Position numbers and translations under genes: made by a program | Assembly (NCBI RefSeq): GCF_007997085.1 | Contig: NZ_VORR01000008.1 | Coordinates: forward strand, 1-64,000 | Direction: 5' to 3' | DNA: 64,000 nucleotides | Origin: Polaribacter sp. IC066 | GTDB taxonomy: Bacteria; Bacteroidota; Bacteroidia; Flavobacteriales; Flavobacteriaceae | The notes under the pieces: model-generated | Told to the model about the DNA's origin: nothing | What the model saw: only the letters and a program-made list of their open reading frames with translations | Databases searched by the model: none | Part shown: positions 62,498 to 64,000 of the stretch, one piece after another | How positions within the stretch are numbered: position 1 is the first letter of the stretch | Layout: each line of letters begins with the position of its first letter

Positions 62498-63337
62498 ATG
62501 AATATCATAAAGAATTTAACTGTAGAAGGAAAACATCAAAAACCAATTGTAACAGATGTTTTTTACAACGAAACACAGCAACCCAAAAAAGTAGTTATTT
62601 TTTGCCATGGTTACAAAGGTTTTAAAGATTGGGGCGCATGGAATTTAATGGCACAACAGTTTGCAAAAGCAGGTTTTTTCTTTATAAAATTCAATTTTTC
62701 TCATAATGGAGGAACTGCAGAAAATCCAATTGATTTTCCAGATTTAGAGGCGTTCGGGAATAACAATTATACCAAAGAATTAGACGATTTAGAAAGCATT
62801 TTAGATTGGATTTCATCCGAAGAAAAATTTAAAAATGAAGTACATATTGCTGATATTTCTGTCATAGGACACAGCAGAGGTGGCGGAATTGTATTGCTAA
62901 AAGCCAACGAAGATGCAAGAATAAAAAAGGTGATTTCTCTAGCGGCAGTGGCTGATATTGGGTCAAGAAGTTCTACTACTGGCGATTTAGAAAACTGGAA
63001 AAAAGACGGTGTTAAGTATGTTATAAACGGAAGAACAAAACAGCAAATGCCGCACTTTTATCAGTTTTATGAAGACTTTAAAACAAATGAAGAACGTTTA
63101 AATATTCAGAAAGCAGTAGAAAAAATCGGGATTCCGCAGTTAGTAATTCACGGAGATAAAGACACTTCGGTTTCAGTTGATGAAGCGCATAAAATTCATT
63201 CTTGGAATTCCAACAGTATTCTAAAGATCATCGAAAATGCTGATCATGTTTTTAATGTTTCGCATCCGTGGGAAAAAGAAAAGGTATCAAAAGAGCTAGA
63301 AGAGGTTACAACGATTTGTATTGAATTTTTAAAGTAA
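62498..63337 (+). CDS. Alpha/beta-fold hydrolase
   Basis: 279 residues. VVIFCHGYKGFKDWGAWNLMA is the oxyanion-hole end, IADISVIGHSRGGGIVLLKA the nucleophile elbow with the catalytic Ser in GHSRGG, and QLVIHGDKDTSVSVDEAHKIHSW with NADHVFNVSHPW the Asp and His. It is a cytoplasmic serine hydrolase of the dienelactone-hydrolase-like class, with unknown substrate. It may be co-transcribed with the second LysE-like gene. Confidence 0.87.
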   Translation: MNIIKNLTVEGKHQKPIVTDVFYNETQQPKKVVIFCHGYKGFKDWGAWNLMAQQFAKAGFFFIKFNFSHNGGTAENPIDFPDLEAFGNNNYTKELDDLESILDWISSEEKFKNEVHIADISVIGHSRGGGIVLLKANEDARIKKVISLAAVADIGSRSSTTGDLENWKKDGVKYVINGRTKQQMPHFYQFYEDFKTNEERLNIQKAVEKIGIPQLVIHGDKDTSVSVDEAHKIHSWNSNSILKIIENADHVFNVSHPWEKEKVSKELEEVTTICIEFLK

Positions 63338-63648
63338 GTTTTTTTTGATGATTAATTTTATTGCTGTCCGATAAAAGAGACAAGACCGCTACGCTTTTAG
63401 AACCATGAACCAAGACTAAAATGTAACTAATTGATAAATAGAGGTAAACCAAAGGGACAAAATTTTTGTTTATCATCTTAAAATTAATTCTAAAAAATAA
63501 GGTGTCTTTTGAAAAGGATTAGAAAACTCTTTATTTATAAAGGGTTCACGATATTAAACTATTTTTAATCGGACACTAATGAATTAATTTATAAAAATTG
63601 AATTCCAGAAATTAGTAAAATTCGGGTCGCTCTTCGTAAATTAGTGGT
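63338..63648. other. Gap with a possible small inverted-repeat element
   Basis: No gene. TGTCCGAT at 63365-63372 and ATCGGACA at 63568-63575 bound a 211-bp AT-rich stretch, which might be a MITE-like remnant. Confidence 0.45.
63365..63575. mobile_element. Possible MITE with TGTCCGAT ends
   Basis: The ends TGTCCGATAAAA (left) and TGTCCGATTAAAAA (right, read on the minus strand) are inverted copies. No transposase frame and no clear target duplication can be seen. An insertion-sequence origin is a guess. Confidence 0.35.
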
Positions 63649-64000
63649 GTGGAATTACAACCTCCTTTCAGAAAAATTATTCATGTAGATATGGATGCAT
63701 ATTATGCATCTGTAGCGGAATTAGACAACCCCGAATTAAGAGGAAAAGCAATTGCCGTTGGCGGTGGTGGAGATAGAGGTGTGGTGTCTGCAGCGAGTTA
63801 TGAAGCTCGCAAGTTTGGTGTAAAATCTGCAATGAGCGGAGTTTTGGCCAAACAAAAATGTCCGCATTTAATTTTTGTAAAAACAGATTTTGAGCGCTAC
63901 AAAGAAATATCAACCAAAATAAGAGCAATTTTTTATGAATATACAGATTTGGTGGAGCCACTTTCTTTAGATGAGGCTTATTTAGATGTTACCGAAAATA
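63649..64000 (+). CDS. dinB: DNA polymerase IV, N-terminal part (runs off the window)
   Basis: 117 codons are visible. GTG start followed by [38 protein letters not shown], then [21 protein letters not shown] and the catalytic block [19 protein letters not shown] with the D and E of the palm domain. This is a Y-family translesion polymerase. GTG is the only candidate start keeping the conserved N-terminus; no ATG exists in frame. It is cut by the window edge. Confidence 0.93.
   Translation, partial: MELQPPFRKIIHVDMDAYYASVAELDNPELRGKAIAVGGGGDRGVVSAASYEARKFGVKSAMSGVLAKQKCPHLIFVKTDFERYKEISTKIRAIFYEYTDLVEPLSLDEAYLDVTEN

Noticed and set aside
1..64000. CRISPR arrays, rRNA, tRNA genes and prophage blocks
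   Set aside because: No regularly spaced repeats, no recognisable tRNA or rRNA stretch, and no phage structural genes were seen by eye.

Overview
The window looks like chromosomal DNA of a marine-type member of the Flavobacteriaceae (Bacteroidota); a Polaribacter-like genus is my inference. The DNA is very AT-rich. Several genes are preceded by the Bacteroidota -7 promoter element TAnnTTTG. Two secreted proteases end in type IX secretion (T9SS) sorting domains. There is a FecR/TonB-receptor pair, a DUF4175 giant protein and a small-leader architecture typical of the group. Nearly everything is housekeeping, but intergenic spaces carry many short palindromic repeats and a surprising amount of gene wreckage.

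Layout. 1-2.1 kb is a graveyard: an IS66-type transposase start with an in-frame stop, a MutS C-terminal remnant with a stop, and a secreted-protein gene broken by one TGA. 2.2-7.1 kb: tatA, an O-methyltransferase, an ECF sigma factor with a zinc-finger anti-sigma-like partner, panB, a D-2-hydroxyacid dehydrogenase and a DoxX-like membrane protein. 7.2-13.9 kb is a leftward block of methyltransferase, mnmG, ybeY and a DUF4175 protein; mnmG is bracketed by two ParB-site (parS)-like palindromes. 14.4-24.6 kb: gltX and a secreted partner, an SPFH protein, a second tatA, a DUF2807 protein, RNase R, a lipid kinase, a 58-residue membrane protein, rpiB and a GNAT enzyme. 24.6-28.7 kb: a TonB-dependent receptor and a FecR whose 5' end has been replaced, then a beta-barrel protein. 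28.9-33 kb: pseudouridine synthase, aldose epimerase and a two-part DinD locus (one part fused to a predicted nuclease), divergent from recA. 33-42.7 kb: a PspC-like small protein, dut, an esterase lipoprotein, gpsA, an ACT-like protein, an MFS exporter, a DUF547 protein, a glycosyltransferase, glpD and a TerB-like protein. 43.3-48.6 kb: an NhaC-type antiporter, an unknown gene framed by several repeat families, small unknown genes, a decayed VapBC toxin-antitoxin pair and pheS. 48.7-54.8 kb: a receiver/PEP-binding-domain protein and two tandem glutamate dehydrogenases. 55-61 kb: two tandem secreted metzincin-type proteases sharing about 1.6 kb almost base for base. 61.1-64 kb: two LysE-like transporters, a serine hydrolase and the start of dinB at the window edge.

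The most interesting item is the split DinD/nuclease locus back-to-back with recA: DinD of E. coli is a known modulator of RecA filaments, and here its C-terminal domain is translated from a separate, overlapping frame after a DinD-N domain joined to a DUF559-like endonuclease. Others are the parS-like pair around mnmG, the protease duplication whose second copy has lost (or never gained) an adhesin-type repeat tail, and a repeat element sitting in the leader of only one protease copy. All readings were made by eye; no database or alignment was run.
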